From the NCBI RefSeq assembly GCF_009192765.1, contig NZ_VOHQ01000005.1:124001-188000 (forward strand): a stretch of DNA of 64,000 nt, in the 5' to 3' direction. Positions within the stretch are counted from its first letter, which is position 1; the number at the start of each line of letters is the position of its first letter. This stretch comes from Agriterribacter humi (lineage in GTDB: Bacteria > Bacteroidota > Bacteroidia > Chitinophagales > Chitinophagaceae). The notes under the pieces were generated by a model that saw only the letters and a list, made by a program, of their open reading frames with translations, was not told where the DNA came from and ran no database searches. Below, in pieces: positions 62,610 to 64,000 of the stretch. A program made the translations under genes and the position numbers.

Positions 62610-63569
62610 ATGCAATCCACTAAGATCCCATTTGTGCGAACAGTTCTGGGAGACATTTCTCCTGCTGAAATGGGATTAACCTATTCGCACGAGCACATTG
62701 TTATTGAGGAAAGTTATCCTACCCTGCAATATCCTTTGTTTCTGCTTAACGACGTAGATAAAATTTCGAAGGAATTAAAAAGCTTTTATGACGCAGGGGG
62801 ACGAACGATGGTTGATACCATGCCCGCTGATTGTGGCCGTAATGTGCTCAAACTGGCTGAAGTTTCCCGCAGAACAGGTGTACATATTATAGCGCCTACC
62901 GGCATTCATCTCGAAAAATATTATTTACCTAATCACTGGCGATATTCCTATACGGAAGAACAATTGACGCGGTTATTTATCGCTGATGTAATGATTGGAA
63001 TTGATGCCAATGATTATAACGGTCCTAATGTTGACCGCACCACGCATAAAGCCGGTATGATTAAGCTGGCCACCGGTGATGAAAAGATTACTGCCCACCA
63101 GGAAAAAATATTTCGTGCAGTAGTGAACACACACCTGGAAACCGGTGTACCTGTTTTAACCCATTCCAATTTTGGTAAACATGCCATTGACCAGGTGAAT
63201 ATATTTGAAAAGCTGGGCGCTCATTTAGCGCATGTGGTGATTTCACATGTTGATCGCTACGAGGATATTGGATACAACCGGGCATTACTTGAAACAGGGG
63301 TAAGAGTAGAATACGACAGTGCTTTCAGATGGAAAGAAAAAGAGAACTGGACCTATAAACTACTGCAAGCTTTATTGCCTGATTTTCCTGATCAGATAAC
63401 GATGGGAATGGATGCCGCTAAAAGCAGCTATTGGTTATCTTACGGTGGCAAGCCCGGATTGAATTTTTTGCTAACCACTTTTAAAGATGATCTGCAAAAG
63501 ATGGACTTAGTCCAGTATTATGAAAATATTTTTTTTAAAAACCCGGCGCAGTTGTATTCATTTTCTTAA
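62610..63569 (+). CDS. Phosphotriesterase-family metal hydrolase
   Basis: A 319-residue TIM-barrel hydrolase. Metal ligands are visible: His-x-His in TYSHEHIVIEE, the bridging Lys in AGMIKLATGDEKIT, His in VLTHSNFGKHA, His in VVISHVDR and Asp in MGMDAAKSS. Members act as lactonases, phosphotriesterases or sugar-lactone and ester hydrolases; among sugar genes a lactonase is most likely. It is the last plus-strand gene of the cluster. The 172-base gap before it includes ccagtgctatgt, also found at 21248, and related degenerate repeat words. Confidence 0.9.
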   Translation: MQSTKIPFVRTVLGDISPAEMGLTYSHEHIVIEESYPTLQYPLFLLNDVDKISKELKSFYDAGGRTMVDTMPADCGRNVLKLAEVSRRTGVHIIAPTGIHLEKYYLPNHWRYSYTEEQLTRLFIADVMIGIDANDYNGPNVDRTTHKAGMIKLATGDEKITAHQEKIFRAVVNTHLETGVPVLTHSNFGKHAIDQVNIFEKLGAHLAHVVISHVDRYEDIGYNRALLETGVRVEYDSAFRWKEKENWTYKLLQALLPDFPDQITMGMDAAKSSYWLSYGGKPGLNFLLTTFKDDLQKMDLVQYYENIFFKNPAQLYSFS

Positions 63570-63636
63570 GGCATACATCTGCTATGCATATTTAAAGAGA
63601 AATTGTCTCAAAATATTCCTTTTTAGACCGGCCCCT

Positions 63637-64000
63637 CTACAACGCTCTTATCCAGATATTCCGAAAACTAACTTCACTCCCGTGACCTTGTAATTTGATA
63701 GCTGCTTTATCATGAAGCTCGTAGCGCGGAATACCGATATATTCTATCGTTCCCTGAATTTCAAAATGGTTCAGTGTTAATACTCCGTTATGCACTAAAG
63801 TAATATAGGCTGGTTTTTCAACACTACCGTTGTAGCGGAATCGGGGAGCTGTGTAATAAATGTCAAAAGTATTCCAATCACCCGGCTTGCTGGAAGCATT
63901 TGCCATAGGGATAACCTGTTTATAAATGCTTCCCATTTGTCCATTGGCATAGAGCGGCGTTTCATTATTATAAGAATCGAATATCTGTACCTCATAACGT
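63637..64000 (-). CDS. DUF1080 (3-keto-disaccharide hydrolase-like) protein, start beyond window
   Basis: The C-terminal part, at least 120 residues, of a DUF1080 jelly-roll domain. The frame is open to the window end, beginning R-Y-E-V-Q-I-F-D-S-Y, then NGQMGSIYKQ, GDWNTFDIYYTAPRF, VHNGVLTLNHFEI and VSFRNIWIRAL. These are typical for the family, some of which hydrolyse 3-keto-glycosides outside the cytoplasm. It converges on the sugar cluster and probably belongs to the same substrate pathway. The N-terminal signal peptide expected for the family would lie outside the window. Confidence 0.88.
   Translation of the reverse strand, partial: RYEVQIFDSYNNETPLYANGQMGSIYKQVIPMANASSKPGDWNTFDIYYTAPRFRYNGSVEKPAYITLVHNGVLTLNHFEIQGTIEYIGIPRYELHDKAAIKLQGHGSEVSFRNIWIRAL

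Noticed and set aside
1-64000. tRNA, rRNA, CRISPR array, prophage or replication origin.
   Set aside because: No cloverleaf, rRNA core, regularly spaced repeats, phage structural genes or DnaA-box cluster was seen by eye; a covariance scan would be needed to exclude small RNAs fully.

Overview
The window looks like a chromosomal segment of a Bacteroidota bacterium, most likely family Chitinophagaceae (Chitinophaga/Niastella/Terrimonas-like). The evidence is moderate-to-low GC, tandem MacB-like ABC permeases, ECF sigma/anti-sigma pairs, exported Ferritin_2-type proteins, a trifunctional MMPL/acyltransferase/methyltransferase protein, a DAHP synthase-chorismate mutase fusion, and promoters of the Bacteroidota type (TTTG then TAnnTTTG). 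Shine-Dalgarno signals are weak. No rRNA, tRNA or CRISPR array was seen.

Layout. 1-3.4 kb: two FtsX/MacB-type permeases, each followed by the same short hairpin repeat, then a decayed Na+/H+ antiporter end. 3.5-8.6 kb (minus): a carotenoid-desaturase-like flavoenzyme, an ECF sigma/RskA-type anti-sigma pair and two exported ferritin-like proteins. 8.8-17.4 kb (minus): a tightly overlapping five-gene operon (GT2-DUF2062, trifunctional MMPL/PlsC/methyltransferase, FAD oxidoreductase, C45 hydrolase, AcpS) resembling the tailoring and export part of flexirubin/aryl-polyene clusters, but with no ketosynthases. 17.5-21.2 kb: proline dehydrogenase, dipeptide epimerase and two small secreted unknowns. 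21.4-23.5 kb: an ECF sigma factor co-transcribed with a membrane-bound trypsin-like protease that has an anti-sigma-like N-terminus, divergent from an 11-mer-repeat lipoprotein. Both directions carry the same bipartite promoter motif.

23.5-33.6 kb is an aromatic amino acid supra-operon: promoter, a Phe/Tyr-rich leader peptide with a complete attenuator, pheA, aminotransferase, tyrA, a DEAD-box helicase, DAHP synthase/chorismate mutase, an IS200-like Y1 transposase, aroB, aroA and aroC. Almost the whole route from DAHP to phenylalanine and tyrosine is collinear; the middle shikimate steps (aroD, aroE, aroK) are elsewhere. 33.6-38.9 kb: DUF952, an OmpA-domain protein, queA with a structured leader, a fused oligopeptide ABC ATPase and AMP nucleosidase. 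39.4-44.5 kb: a signalling and stress island with an NtrC-type regulator, a good sigma-54 promoter in front of a single-domain response regulator, an lmo0937-type 50-residue membrane protein, CsbD, a CHASE3 histidine kinase and a DUF2383-like protein.

44.5-55.3 kb holds envelope and housekeeping genes: CapD-type nucleotide-sugar dehydratase, rhodanese, PASTA protein, Ddl, ferredoxin, LuxC-type acyl-CoA reductase, HtrA protease and an orphan NarX-type kinase. 56.3-57.1 kb is a repeat-rich scar that truncates an alpha/beta hydrolase. 58.4 kb to the end is a carbohydrate-catabolism cluster (SDR, ROK, SIS, FAD oxidoreductase, phosphotriesterase-family hydrolase), with a convergent DUF1080 (3-keto-disaccharide hydrolase-like) gene running off the end.

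All calls come from reading the sequence; no database search was run. Functions of the unknowns and the regulatory models are inferences, and each entry says so.
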